Shown piece by piece: positions 8,783 through 18,306 of a stretch of 64,000 nt of DNA (the first letter of the stretch is position 1; every line of letters begins with the position of its first letter). Both the position numbers and the translations under genes were made by a program. The stretch comes from DATJPR01 sp963752915 (GTDB taxonomy: Bacteria; Bacteroidota; Ignavibacteria; UBA10030; UBA6906), in the NCBI GenBank assembly GCA_963752915.1, contig CAVVZZ010000011.1, positions 248,001 to 312,000 of the forward strand, in the 5' to 3' direction. The notes below the pieces were generated by a model. It did not search any database. It had not been told where the DNA came from and saw only the letters and a list, made by a program, of their open reading frames with translations.

Positions 8783-10738
8783 ATGAGACGAAGCTACGTT
8801 TTCGTTGTGCTGTTGACATTATGGACGTGTGCGCTTCATGCACAGTCTTCTTCACAGCCACCCGCGCCGCAGGAATTGAGAGCCACGGTTCCCCAGACCG
8901 GCCAGAACCGTGTTGTCCTCACGTGGAGTTCAGAAGACGGTCCGTGGAGCTTTAAGATCTACCGATCTTCGAAAGACTCACTTCATTTTTCGTGGATCGC
9001 GCACACGTCGGGAGAACAGTACCAAGACCTGAATATCCGACCGTTGACGAAGTACTTTTATTATGCGACCGCTGTCGACACATCGGGTAAGGAAAGCGCT
9101 GAGAGCGCGATTGTCTCGGCAACGACACGGGACAGCGTTCTCCCCCCGAGCGGTCTCATTACCGGCACGGTGCTTGACGATTCTACCTCTCTTCCGATCC
9201 GTGGAATCCGGGTGCGCCTGTTCACAACGGACCTGCAATCTGCGCAGACGCTCCTCGGGTCGACAATCACGGACTCAACGGGGAGGTACTTTGCGCTGGT
9301 CGACACGGGTACATACCTTGTGCGGTTTGAATCTGAGGAAGAAGAGGATTCTTCTCCCCGTTACAGCTCGCTTTGGTATGACGGCGTTACCGATCCCTCG
9401 AATGCACAATCTGTGAAAGTGCCGGCGGGCGATACACTTGTCGCTTCCGCAAGGCTCCACAGGCTCCGAAAATCACTGACTGCGAGAATCTCGGGACTGG
9501 TCTCGGATAGTGCAGGCCATTCTCTTCTGACCGCCGAAATCGCTGTTCTCCGCAATATCACCGAATTGGCGTCGGTCCTACCGGATTCCGAGGACACGTC
9601 CCCCTTTACCGAAATTCGAGTTCTCCCTGGGCTGGGGTATCTGCAGGGGGTTGTCTGGTCTGGGAATCCCGACAGCACGGGTCGGTACAGCGCGAGTGTT
9701 CCGCAAGGCGGCCCGTATATGGTTCTCGCCTGGGCCCCGGGCTACTTCATTCAGGTGTTCAAGAACCAGTGGGACCCGACGCAGGCGAATCTGCTCACGA
9801 TCCGGGATGACACCGCGGGGATTGATTTTCACCTTCATCCCGGAGATTCCACAGGCAACAGCCTTCAGGGCGGATTGCACGATTCAAGCGGGGCTGGAGT
9901 CGCCGGTCGCGTCATCCTCTTTCCGCGTCCGATCTCAGGCGTAACGATCACGCCCGCGCTCTACGTGAACACGAACTCCGGCGGGGGGTTTACGTTCCAA
10001 AACGTCCCGACAGGATCATACACGGTTCTGGCAATTCCGTACAGCAACTATGCCCCATCGTATTACAAAGCAGGATCCTATGACGTCGAGAAGTGGGACG
10101 ACGCTGATTCCATCCGGATCGAGGGGACAGTAACGAATGTTGCGATCGGCGTGAATCCGCTATCCACTTCGGGGCCCGCAACCGTTAACGGAACGGTGAG
10201 CACGACCGGCGGATCTCCGGTCGTGGGGGGGAGGATTGTCTTCTCCAGCTCGGCGACAGGACTTCCCATTGCCTTTAGTCTCACGGATGCGACGGGGCAA
10301 TATTCCACTGCAGGAATCCCTGCCGGCTCCCTTAGCGTTGTCGTGGATCATCCGCCGTATCTCTCTGTTTCCGGAGATCTGGTGATGCCCGCAAATACCT
10401 TCACGGTGAACAACGTGAACTTCGTTCTGGATCCGCTCGCGTCGGTCTCCAACGGTACCACCGGTGATCGTCCGGCGCTGTTTTCCCTGCTGCAAAACTA
10501 TCCGAACCCCTTCAATCCGACAACCGTGATCAGGGGAGAGTGGTCCGCGGACAGCAAGGTGCGTTTGGTGGTGTATGATCTCCTTGGGCGTGAGGTAGCC
10601 GTCTTAGCTGACGGCAGATATCCCGCGGGAAAGTACTCGTTCACTTTCGACGCGAAGGGGCTCGCAAGCGGAGTCTACTTCTATCGACTTCAGGCAGGCG
10701 GGTTCACGGCAACGCGCGCGATGGTATTCGTGCGATAG
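8783..10738 (+). CDS. Secreted surface protein with FN3 and carboxypeptidase-regulatory-like domains and a C-terminal sorting domain
   Basis: The 651-residue product starts with a Sec signal peptide (RSYVFVVLLTLWTCALHAQ). An FN3 domain covers ~30-115, several beta-sandwich regulatory-like modules cover ~120-560 (each with a G-V-G--V/I-DSTGRY pattern), and a C-terminal ~80-residue domain contains SLLQNYPNPFNPTT, VVYDLLGREVAVL and GVYFYRLQAG, the signature of a type IX secretion sorting domain. The start is supported by an AGGAG at 8769-8773. I infer export across the outer membrane and attachment or release at the surface. There is no catalytic motif, so substrate and function are unknown. Confidence 0.85.
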   Translation: MRRSYVFVVLLTLWTCALHAQSSSQPPAPQELRATVPQTGQNRVVLTWSSEDGPWSFKIYRSSKDSLHFSWIAHTSGEQYQDLNIRPLTKYFYYATAVDTSGKESAESAIVSATTRDSVLPPSGLITGTVLDDSTSLPIRGIRVRLFTTDLQSAQTLLGSTITDSTGRYFALVDTGTYLVRFESEEEEDSSPRYSSLWYDGVTDPSNAQSVKVPAGDTLVASARLHRLRKSLTARISGLVSDSAGHSLLTAEIAVLRNITELASVLPDSEDTSPFTEIRVLPGLGYLQGVVWSGNPDSTGRYSASVPQGGPYMVLAWAPGYFIQVFKNQWDPTQANLLTIRDDTAGIDFHLHPGDSTGNSLQGGLHDSSGAGVAGRVILFPRPISGVTITPALYVNTNSGGGFTFQNVPTGSYTVLAIPYSNYAPSYYKAGSYDVEKWDDADSIRIEGTVTNVAIGVNPLSTSGPATVNGTVSTTGGSPVVGGRIVFSSSATGLPIAFSLTDATGQYSTAGIPAGSLSVVVDHPPYLSVSGDLVMPANTFTVNNVNFVLDPLASVSNGTTGDRPALFSLLQNYPNPFNPTTVIRGEWSADSKVRLVVYDLLGREVAVLADGRYPAGKYSFTFDAKGLASGVYFYRLQAGGFTATRAMVFVR

Positions 10739-10757
10739 GTTTCGCAGTCGAGATTCG

Positions 10758-10850
10758 ACAGTTAACAGTTTACAGTTAACAGTTTACAGTGCCTTCCGTC
10801 CACTGTCCACTGTCCACTGTCCACTGTTTACTGTCAACTGTCCACTGTTT
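10758..10850. repeat. Intergenic heptamer repeat cluster with inverted arms
   Basis: Two short arrays are built on the 7-base unit ACTGTNN. The left arm (10758-10790) carries its complement, ACAGTTA/ACAGTTT, four times plus a partial unit. The right arm (~10796-10850) carries about seven units of ACTGTCC, ACTGTTT and ACTGTCA. Because the arms are on opposite strands the cluster can fold into a long hairpin. It directly follows the stop of the surface-protein gene and precedes the DMT transporter, so a transcription-ending or mRNA-protecting role is possible but unproven. Confidence 0.85.
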
Positions 10851-10913
10851 CCTGCTTCTTAGTGAGCGCACGCCGCCCGTTGATTTCATTCGCGATAATC
10901 GGTATACTTCTGG

Positions 10914-11804
10914 ATGAGATTCGCGGGTGAGTCGTTTGCTCTCGTAACTGCACTGCTCTGGTCTGCGAGCGCCCTGATTTTTGCCGCTGCTGCAAGAAGG
11001 ATCTCATCTCTACAAGTGAATATCCTTCGGCTATTCATGGCTGAAGGCTTTTTTATCATCTATCTTCTGTTCCGCCCCGGCGCTCTTTCGCTTTCCCTCA
11101 CCCAGATCTCCTATCTTTCGTTGAGCGGGATCGTGGGACTGTCGCTGGGCGACACGTTCCTGTTCCGCGCGTTTCAAGAAATCGGTGCGCGCATCTCGAT
11201 GCTCGTGATGACGCTTGCCCCGGCAATCAGTGCGGGGCTTGCGTCGATTGTGCTCCATGAGACACTCGGGGCTTGGTCGATCATCGGGATGGTCACAACC
11301 CTCGCGGGCGTTGCCCTCGTGGTCGTCGAACGAACGCCGGCGGGAAGGGCTCAGTTTACGATCAGTTTCCGGGGGATTATCCTCGGGTTGCTTGCAGCCG
11401 CCGGACAGGGGATCGGGCTGATCCTGGCGAAAGTCGCTTTTTTGGAAAATCCGATCGACGGGTTCGCTGCAACGGCAGTTCGTATTTTCGCCGGCCTCGT
11501 GGTTCTCGTCCTTGGCGCGTTGGCTTCGGGTCATGCCGTCTACCCCCATGCGGAGCTCCGGGGCCGCCGGAAATTGGTCCTCTTGCTACTGGTCGGCGCA
11601 CTGTTCGGCTCGTTCCTTGGAATTTCGACCAGTTTCCTTTCCGTGACCCTGACCTCGGTTGGCGTCGCGTCCACAATCATGGCTACCGTTCCTGTTCTTA
11701 TGCTTCCCCTTGCGTGGATTGTCTACAAGGAAGCGATCCACTGGAAATCCGTTGTCGGCGCCGTCATCGCCGTCGCTGGTGTTTCATTTTTGTTCATCAA
11801 CTAA
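10914..11804 (+). CDS. EamA/DMT-superfamily membrane transporter
   Basis: A 296-residue protein with about ten hydrophobic segments arranged as two EamA repeats (~residues 5-135 and 150-295). The first repeat ends with LGAWSIIGMVTTLAGVALVVVE and the second with IHWKSVVGAVIAVAGVSFLFIN, the typical repeat ending. This superfamily exports or imports small metabolites in the inner membrane; the substrate cannot be told from sequence. The next gene, a sensor kinase with a periplasmic substrate-binding domain, starts 19 bases after the stop, so the two may be co-transcribed and act on related ligands. Confidence 0.85.
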   Translation: MRFAGESFALVTALLWSASALIFAAAARRISSLQVNILRLFMAEGFFIIYLLFRPGALSLSLTQISYLSLSGIVGLSLGDTFLFRAFQEIGARISMLVMTLAPAISAGLASIVLHETLGAWSIIGMVTTLAGVALVVVERTPAGRAQFTISFRGIILGLLAAAGQGIGLILAKVAFLENPIDGFAATAVRIFAGLVVLVLGALASGHAVYPHAELRGRRKLVLLLLVGALFGSFLGISTSFLSVTLTSVGVASTIMATVPVLMLPLAWIVYKEAIHWKSVVGAVIAVAGVSFLFIN

Positions 11805-11823
11805 TCTGAGCCGGAGTCATCCT

Positions 11824-14370
11824 GTGCGGCATTTGGCATGGGTTATCCCTGTGTTGACGCTCGTATGCACGATGTGTTCAACGGCGCAGGGGGAACCCGA
11901 CGGTTCGCTTGACACCGTTACACTGGAATTGCGCTGGCATCACCAGTTCCAGTTTGCAGGATACTATGCCGCTCAGGCAAAAGGTTTCTACCGCGACGCC
12001 GGACTGTACGTGAAGATCAAATCCGAAAATGACGCGGACAACGGGGTGAAGAACATTCTCTCGGGAGTCTTCGAGTTCGGTGTTGGAGGGGATGACCTTC
12101 TTCTCCGGAGACTCAACGGCGAGCCCGTCGTGGCACTCGCGGCAATCTTCCAGCATTCTGCCCACGCGCTTGCGGTGAGAGCGGGAACGAATATCCTGAA
12201 GCCCGAGGATCTTGTCGGCAAGAGGGTCATGGCGAATCTCCATCGCGACTCGGACATTCGCGCGATGCTGCTGCGCCAGCACGTCAATATCGATTCAGTG
12301 CAGATAGTCAGCGATCGGTGGGACCTCGACTCCTTTGTCCGCGGAGATGTGGATGCGATCACCATGTATGTGACGACTCAGGAGTTTGTCCTCCGACGCC
12401 GGGGTATCGACTACCGGCTTCTTCACCCGATTGATTACGGGATCGACTTTTACGGCGACATCCTCTATACCTCCGAGGATCTCGTGCAGCATCGGCCGGA
12501 AATGGTTGAGGCCTTTCGGCGGGCATCGCTGGCGGGGTGGCGCTACGCGATGGAGCATCAGGAGGAAATCATCCGGCTCATCATGTCAGAACATTCCACG
12601 CCGGAGCATCCTCTCACGTACGAAGAGTTGGCGTTCGAAGCGGCGGCGATGCAACGACTGATACTTCCCGAACTGGTAGAGATCGGGACGATGAGCGAAA
12701 GCCGTTGGCAGAGGATCGAAGACGAATACCGCGACCTTGGGATGGCAACCGGGAAGCCGGCGCTCGACCAATTCATCTATTCGACCGGTAGACCCCCGGA
12801 TCTCGGCTGGATCCGGTGGGCCACCGCGGTCGTCGTGGTCATCTTCCTGCTAACAGGTTGGATTTTGTACTGGAACTTTGCTCTCCGGCGAGAAGTCAGA
12901 AAACGGACATATGACCTCGAAGACCAAAACAGAATTCTTGCAAGGGAAATCGAATCGAGGACAAGGATGGAGGCAGCCTTCCGCGAAAGCGACGAGCGAA
13001 TCCGGAGCCTCGTGAACGGTCTGCCGGACCTCGTCCTTTTCAGAAGCGCTACGGGGGAATGGACGGAAGCCAACCTGTTCGCCCGGGAGCTTCTCGGGAT
13101 CACTCCGGACGCAGAGAATCCATTCGGCGCCCTTTCGGACTCCGCGCTCTTATTTCTGCGGCGCGAGGAACAACAGCAGGAGAGTGCCGTCAACGCGAAC
13201 ACCGTCTACCGGACGGAGGAGGTATTGATTCCCGCACAGGGCCCACCCCTTGTCATGGATATGATCCGGGTTCCGATTCGCGGACCGGGTGGAGAAGAGA
13301 TGGGTGTTGTCGTGATCGGGAGAGACATGACGAAGCGCAAGAGAGCGGAAGAGGGTCTCGCGGAGGTGAATCAAACGCTGAATGCCATCCTCATCGCTTC
13401 ACCCATTGCGATCGTGGCCATCGACAAGGAGAAAATCGTCGTCCAATGGAATGCCGCAGCGGAATCCCTCTTCGGGTGGAATTCACGCGAAGTGATCGGG
13501 CTTCCGATGCCCTTCGTCCCGCCGGACCGTGCGTATGAGTATGGATCGCTTACCGATCGCCTGGTGGAAGGAGGGGCATATGTGGGCCGGATCCTGCAAA
13601 GCGTGCGGAAAGACGGGACACGCCTGAACCTCTTTTCCTCCGCCGCCTCCCTGAAGAACGCGGCGGGGCACGCAATCGGGGCGGTGGTGATGTTTGTGGA
13701 CATCACAGAAACGCTCAAGGTGCAGGAGGAACTTCGTCGCTCACTCGGTGAAAAAGAGGTTCTCCTGAAGGAGATCCACCACCGGGTAAAGAACAATCTT
13801 CAGGTGATCTCGAGCCTGTTGAGCCTGCAATCGGAACGCATCCGTGACCGGGAAGCACAGGACGTGTTCAAGGACAGTCAAAACAGGGTTCGCTCGATGG
13901 CGATGATCCACGAACGGCTCTACCGGTCGCAGGACCTCGCCCACGTGGATTTCGGGGAATATGTCCGAAGTCTGTCGACGTCATTGTTCAACTCCTACCG
14001 GACATCCCTTCCGAGGGTCAAGTGTGATATCACGGTTGATGACATGCAGGTGGACGTTGATGTTGCCGTGCCATGCGGGCTCATTCTGAACGAACTTGTT
14101 TCCAACGCACTCAAATACGCGTTTCCCGGTGAAGCAGAAGGGACGGTAAGCATTTGCCTGCGCGAAATTGCACCGTTTATGGTTCAGCTTACGGTCGACG
14201 ACGACGGCGTCGGTCTACCCGAAGGGACGAATGTCGCCGACGGCAATTCTCTCGGCTTTCAGCTGGTTCATCTCCTTGTGGAGCAGTTGGGCGGAACGAT
14301 TGAGGTGAAATCTGAACATGGTGTACACGTGCTGGTAACATTTCTCACCAACCGTGTGAAGCGCGATTGA
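11824..14370 (+). CDS. Histidine kinase with N-terminal NMT1/THI5-like substrate-binding domain, two PAS domains and HisKA_2/HATPase core
   Basis: The GTG at 11824 is chosen because it gives a clean signal peptide (AWVIPVLTLVCTMCSTAQG) and lies downstream of GGAG; the frame is open further up but overlaps the transporter gene. Residues ~30-310 match ABC-type binding proteins of the NMT1/THI5 family (LRWHHQFQFAGYYAAQAKGFY, then GVGGDDLLLRR). A TM segment follows (WATAVVVVIFLLTGWILYW), a short coiled coil, PAS domains at ~390-500 and ~515-630, the HisKA_2 box KEIHHRVKNNLQVISSLL and an HATPase with LNELVSNALKYAF and DDDGVGLP. It is a membrane sensor whose ligand-binding half is borrowed from a transporter. 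No receiver gene is adjacent. Confidence 0.88.
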   Translation: MRHLAWVIPVLTLVCTMCSTAQGEPDGSLDTVTLELRWHHQFQFAGYYAAQAKGFYRDAGLYVKIKSENDADNGVKNILSGVFEFGVGGDDLLLRRLNGEPVVALAAIFQHSAHALAVRAGTNILKPEDLVGKRVMANLHRDSDIRAMLLRQHVNIDSVQIVSDRWDLDSFVRGDVDAITMYVTTQEFVLRRRGIDYRLLHPIDYGIDFYGDILYTSEDLVQHRPEMVEAFRRASLAGWRYAMEHQEEIIRLIMSEHSTPEHPLTYEELAFEAAAMQRLILPELVEIGTMSESRWQRIEDEYRDLGMATGKPALDQFIYSTGRPPDLGWIRWATAVVVVIFLLTGWILYWNFALRREVRKRTYDLEDQNRILAREIESRTRMEAAFRESDERIRSLVNGLPDLVLFRSATGEWTEANLFARELLGITPDAENPFGALSDSALLFLRREEQQQESAVNANTVYRTEEVLIPAQGPPLVMDMIRVPIRGPGGEEMGVVVIGRDMTKRKRAEEGLAEVNQTLNAILIASPIAIVAIDKEKIVVQWNAAAESLFGWNSREVIGLPMPFVPPDRAYEYGSLTDRLVEGGAYVGRILQSVRKDGTRLNLFSSAASLKNAAGHAIGAVVMFVDITETLKVQEELRRSLGEKEVLLKEIHHRVKNNLQVISSLLSLQSERIRDREAQDVFKDSQNRVRSMAMIHERLYRSQDLAHVDFGEYVRSLSTSLFNSYRTSLPRVKCDITVDDMQVDVDVAVPCGLILNELVSNALKYAFPGEAEGTVSICLREIAPFMVQLTVDDDGVGLPEGTNVADGNSLGFQLVHLLVEQLGGTIEVKSEHGVHVLVTFLTNRVKRD

Positions 14371-14378
14371 GGTCGGGG

Positions 14379-15299
14379 TCAGCCAGCAGATTGAAGCTCG
14401 CGGAGTTTCTGGAACAGTGCTTCTTCCTCCTGGGAGAGTGAGCGCGGGATCTCGATAGAGAGGGTGACGTACAGGTCCCCGAAGCTGTTCTTCTCTTCAT
14501 AGAGCGGCATGCCGAGTCCCGCCAAACGAAAGACCTTCCCATTCTGACTTCCCGCGGGGATAGTGACTTTCGCCGTGCCTTTGAAGGTTGAAACCGTGCA
14601 GATACCGCCAAGCACGGCCGTCACAAGCGGGACGGTAAGCGAGGCCCAGAGATCGTCGCCGCGCCGTTCGAATCGAGGGTCCGGGAGAATCCTGATCGTC
14701 AGGTAGAGGTCTCCCGGTGCTCCACCTCTGGTCCCGGCATTCCCTTTTCCTGAAAGCCGCAGGACCGTAGCATCCGCAATCCCGGGTCTCAGTTGAACGC
14801 GGAGGGCCCGGCCAAGAATTTCGAAAGTCCGGGTGGTCCCTTCATACGCCTCCTGCAGTGTCATGGTCAACGATGCTTGCGCATCACGACCTTTTCGATT
14901 CCCGCCGCGGCCGGGGTTTTGTCGGGCAGCCTGTCCGAAGAGCAGTTCGAAGAAATCACTGAACCCCTGTCCGCCGAACGATTCTTCAAAGCCCCCGCCG
15001 GTTCCCCAGCCCTGCCGCGTGTCCGTATAGCGGCTCCAATCGAAATTATCGGTTGTGGGTCCCGCATTCTGGTATCGCTGCCAGTCGGCCCCGAATGCAT
15101 CGTATTTCCTCTTCTTGTCCTGGTCGCTCAGGACTTCGTGCGCCTCGTTGATTTCCTTGAACCTTTCTTCCGATGACTTGTCGCCCTTGTTCTTGTCGGG
15201 GTGATAGCGGACGGCAAGCTTCCGGTAGGCTTTCCGGATTTCCTCGGGAGTGGCGTTCCGTTCAACGCCGAGAATCTTGTAGTAGTCCTTGTAGTCCAT
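14379..15299 (-). CDS. cbpA: DnaJ/CbpA-type co-chaperone
   Basis: A 306-residue J-domain protein that would stimulate DnaK ATPase and deliver substrates. The J domain is at ~1-70 (DYYKILGVERNATPEEIRKAYRKLAVRYHPDKNKG, quoted in parts: DYYKILGV, YRKLAVRYHPDKN), with the invariant HPD. A Gly/Phe-rich linker follows (GWGTGGGFEESFGGQGFSDF), then two C-terminal beta domains (~125-300) without the zinc-finger repeats of true DnaJ, which makes it CbpA-like. The final GDLYVTLSIEIPRSLSQEEEALFQKLRELQ is typical of the family. It is transcribed towards the kinase gene; the two stops are only 8 bases apart. Confidence 0.9.
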   Translation of the reverse strand: MDYKDYYKILGVERNATPEEIRKAYRKLAVRYHPDKNKGDKSSEERFKEINEAHEVLSDQDKKRKYDAFGADWQRYQNAGPTTDNFDWSRYTDTRQGWGTGGGFEESFGGQGFSDFFELLFGQAARQNPGRGGNRKGRDAQASLTMTLQEAYEGTTRTFEILGRALRVQLRPGIADATVLRLSGKGNAGTRGGAPGDLYLTIRILPDPRFERRGDDLWASLTVPLVTAVLGGICTVSTFKGTAKVTIPAGSQNGKVFRLAGLGMPLYEEKNSFGDLYVTLSIEIPRSLSQEEEALFQKLRELQSAG

Positions 15300-15523
15300 G
15301 CGAGAGATGGGGGTGATAAGTTTCCAGGTGAAGGTGGTCCGGGGATCGTGCTACGTTTATAGTACCAATTTTCGTGACGCATGTCAATGCGGCGTCGGAG
15401 GATGAGGGGCAGGGAAAAAACGCGATCGCTTCACTTGCACATGCGAAAAGGTTTCTGCTACTTTAGGGCGCAGGCAGTCACACACGGTATCCCCGCGCGT
15501 CCCTTGGTCAACAGGGAACCTCC

Positions 15524-16489
15524 ATGAATCCAGCCATTCTCTGCGTCGGCGAAGCCATCATCGATCTCCATTCGCACGAGCATTGCGAACTGAAGGACGC
15601 GACCACGTTTCTGAAATCCCTGGGCGGAGCTCCGGCCAACCTCGCGATCGGTCTTACCCGGCTCGGTGTGAAGACGGGCTTTATCGGTGCGGTTGGCGAA
15701 GATCCATTCGGGCGGTATATCGTCCAGCAGCTTCAACAGGAGGGCATCGATACTCGCGGGATCCAAATCAAGTCGGGGAAGAGAACGCGCCTGGCGTTTG
15801 TGTCCAACGACAAAAACGGAGATCCGGAGTTCACCTTTTGGGAGGAATCTCCCGCGGACACGTTCCTTGCGCGAAACGAGATCCCATGGGATTTGATCGC
15901 GGACGCAAGGGTCCTTCATCTGAGTTCATTCCTGCTCCAATCGCCAGCGATGTCGGACCTGGCTCTCTGGCTCGCAAAACACGCTGCCACCTACGGAACA
16001 ATGGTCTCCTTTGATCCGAACCTGCGAATGAAATTGTGGCCGAACAGACAGCGTGCCCGCTCCATGTTGAAGCGGATGACGAAACACGTTTCGATCTTCC
16101 GGGGAAACGCGAAGGAGGGCCAGTTCATCACGGGAGCGAGAAGTGTGGAAGGGGCTGTCGAGGCGCTGGTGGCGATGGGCCCTGCCCTCGTGGTCCTCAC
16201 CGACGGGGAACGCGGGTGCTTCTTCGGCACCCGGAAGGTGAGGGGGTTTGTGCCTGCGTTCAAGGTGAAGGTTGTCGATGCGACAGGGTGTGGCGACGGA
16301 TTTACGGCGGCACTTCTTGCGGGAATTGCACGCATGGACAGGGAGATCTCGCAACTCGGTCAGGAAGAGCTTTCCGCTATCTGCGAAAGGGCCAATGCTG
16401 TCGGTGCCATTGTCGCGACAAAGACCGGAGGTGCCAGCGCGATGCCGACGTCACGCGCCGTTGACCGCTTCCTAACGCTGGAGGGTTGA
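15524..16489 (+). CDS. PfkB-family carbohydrate kinase (fructokinase-like)
   Basis: A 321-residue ribokinase-fold sugar kinase. The N-terminal PfkB signature GGAPANLAIGLTRLG is at ~32-46, the anion-hole/catalytic motif DATGCGDGFTAALLAG at ~248-263 with the catalytic Asp, and an ATP-site VVLTDGERGCFF before it. The overall text (GFIGAVGEDPFG, FDPNLR) is closest to fructokinases, but 2-keto-3-deoxygluconate or other sugars are possible. It is a single gene; its last 18 bases overlap the end of the convergent acyl-CoA synthetase gene. Confidence 0.85.
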   Translation: MNPAILCVGEAIIDLHSHEHCELKDATTFLKSLGGAPANLAIGLTRLGVKTGFIGAVGEDPFGRYIVQQLQQEGIDTRGIQIKSGKRTRLAFVSNDKNGDPEFTFWEESPADTFLARNEIPWDLIADARVLHLSSFLLQSPAMSDLALWLAKHAATYGTMVSFDPNLRMKLWPNRQRARSMLKRMTKHVSIFRGNAKEGQFITGARSVEGAVEALVAMGPALVVLTDGERGCFFGTRKVRGFVPAFKVKVVDATGCGDGFTAALLAGIARMDREISQLGQEELSAICERANAVGAIVATKTGGASAMPTSRAVDRFLTLEG

Positions 16490-18163
16490 TTCGGAAACCT
16501 GGGATTCCTTCTTCTCTCCCTTGCGTGTCGACGAGACAGACTGATACAGGTGACGTTTGATTTTTTGGGTCGGGGTCTTTTCAAACGGCTCCGGATGCTC
16601 AATGATGCGCTGGATCCGTGAGAAGTGCGCGAGTCTTTCGTTCACCTTCGTCCGGATGTCTTCCAGGACCGCGGCGATGTGCTCTTTCACCTGATGCTCG
16701 GTCTTGTTGTCGAGGGAGAAACGTCTCTTCAGCTCCTCGTAGTTCAGATGCGCCCGCGCGATCAGCCTGTTCTGCTCTTCCAGAACCAGAGACTCGATGA
16801 CGAGATCGAACTCGTTCAGGGCCGATTCAATCTCTTCCGGATAAATGTTCTTTCCGCTCGGTCCGAGGATCATGTTCTTCAGCCGGCCTTTGATGAAAAG
16901 ATACCCTTCCTTGTCCAAGACCCCGGAGTCCCCGGTGTGAAGCCAGCCGTCCGGCTCGAGCACCTCCGCCGTTCGCGCCGGGTCCTTGAAATACCCCATC
17001 ATGACGTTGGGTCCTCTCAGGAGGATTTCCCCCTCACCGGTCACCGGGTCCGGCTTATCGATCCTGATCTCAACATTTCGCAAGGCCCTGCCTGTCGCCC
17101 GGTATTTTGTGGCGCGAGGACCGTCCCCGAATGAGAGCGGAGCAGTTTCGGTGAGACCGTAACCGATGGCGTAGGGGAATCTGGCCTCGCGAAGAAACTG
17201 TTCGACATCCGCTGCAAGGGGCGCCCCGCCGATGCAAAAAATCCGAAGCTCGCCGCCGAACGTCCGGATGAGTTTGCGGCCGATGAGTCTGATGACGATG
17301 GTCTTGAGCAGCGGCGTCTTGAGGATCGGACGCATGGCGAGCTTCGCAAGCTGCGGCTGGATCTTGGACTTGTAGATCTTTTCTATGATCAGCGGCACGG
17401 AGAGGATGAGCGTCGGCTTGACGGTAGCCATTGCTGGCAGGAGCACCCCGGCAGACGGCGGCCGGTCCAGATAATACACCGCAGCGCCGACATAGAGAGG
17501 GGTGATCATGCCGAGCGTGCATTCGTATGTGTGGGCGAGCGGAAGGATTGACAAAAGGCGATCGCCCTGCGCGATATCGACCATGCCGGTGACCCCCGTG
17601 GCCTCGGCAATAAAATTATTGTGGGAGAGCATCACACCCTTGGAAAACCCGGTGGTGCCGGAAGTGTAGACGATCGCCGCCAGTGATTCGCCCGTGACCG
17701 ACGCAGGGGGAGCCAGAAGAGTTTCACTCCAGGCATTCCCGCTCTTGAGTTCTGTGAGCTTTTCAATGGGAATGGTGATCCTCAGCTCGGGTGCGTTGGA
17801 GGTGTTCAGTCGTTGAGAGAGCTTCGACGAGATGAACAGTCCCGTGCAACCGGAATGGCGAAGAATGTTTTCAATATCGCCGGAGGGGAAATCGGGGAGG
17901 ATTGGGACGGCGACTGCTCCAAGAGAAAGGATTGCGAAGAAAGAGATTCCCCACTGGACACGGTTTTCGCTGAGGATCCCAATGTGATCCCCAGGCTTGA
18001 ATCCATCCGCAACCAGCAAGTCACGCGCTGCTGCAACGAATCGACCGAATTCCTCGTACGTGAGCGATGGGCCTCCCACGGCAGCAAGAGCAATTCTGTC
18101 GCGATGGAGGGTAACGCTCTTCGCAATCATGGCGGGAAGGTGGGGTGGTAGCAGTTCTTCCAT
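16472..18163 (-). CDS. AMP-dependent long-chain acyl-CoA synthetase/ligase
   Basis: Activates a fatty or aromatic acid as acyl-AMP and transfers it to CoA. The 563 residues carry the P-loop-like AMP motif AIVYTSGTTGFSKGVMLSH (~165-183), the A5-type motif GYGLTETAPL (~335), GWLHTGDSGVLDKEGYLFIKGRLKNMI (A7-A8 region) and a C-terminal lid with TQKIKR holding the expected catalytic Lys. The arrangement matches FadD/FACL-type enzymes with a C-terminal cytosolic domain; I see no TM segment. The start at 18163 (EELLPPHLPAMIAKSV) fits the family length. Confidence 0.88.
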   Translation of the reverse strand: MEELLPPHLPAMIAKSVTLHRDRIALAAVGGPSLTYEEFGRFVAAARDLLVADGFKPGDHIGILSENRVQWGISFFAILSLGAVAVPILPDFPSGDIENILRHSGCTGLFISSKLSQRLNTSNAPELRITIPIEKLTELKSGNAWSETLLAPPASVTGESLAAIVYTSGTTGFSKGVMLSHNNFIAEATGVTGMVDIAQGDRLLSILPLAHTYECTLGMITPLYVGAAVYYLDRPPSAGVLLPAMATVKPTLILSVPLIIEKIYKSKIQPQLAKLAMRPILKTPLLKTIVIRLIGRKLIRTFGGELRIFCIGGAPLAADVEQFLREARFPYAIGYGLTETAPLSFGDGPRATKYRATGRALRNVEIRIDKPDPVTGEGEILLRGPNVMMGYFKDPARTAEVLEPDGWLHTGDSGVLDKEGYLFIKGRLKNMILGPSGKNIYPEEIESALNEFDLVIESLVLEEQNRLIARAHLNYEELKRRFSLDNKTEHQVKEHIAAVLEDIRTKVNERLAHFSRIQRIIEHPEPFEKTPTQKIKRHLYQSVSSTRKGEKKESQVSESTLQR

Positions 18164-18306
18164 TGAGGGGTCTTTCGAATGGTAAGACGATACAAGTTAG
18201 ACAAAGGATTCTCATCAATCAAGCGACGTCGCTGAAAACCCGCGGTGTTCCGTCTCAGGAGAATTTTTCGTATTTTTCTTTCGATAGTCACACATGAGGA
18301 TCCATC

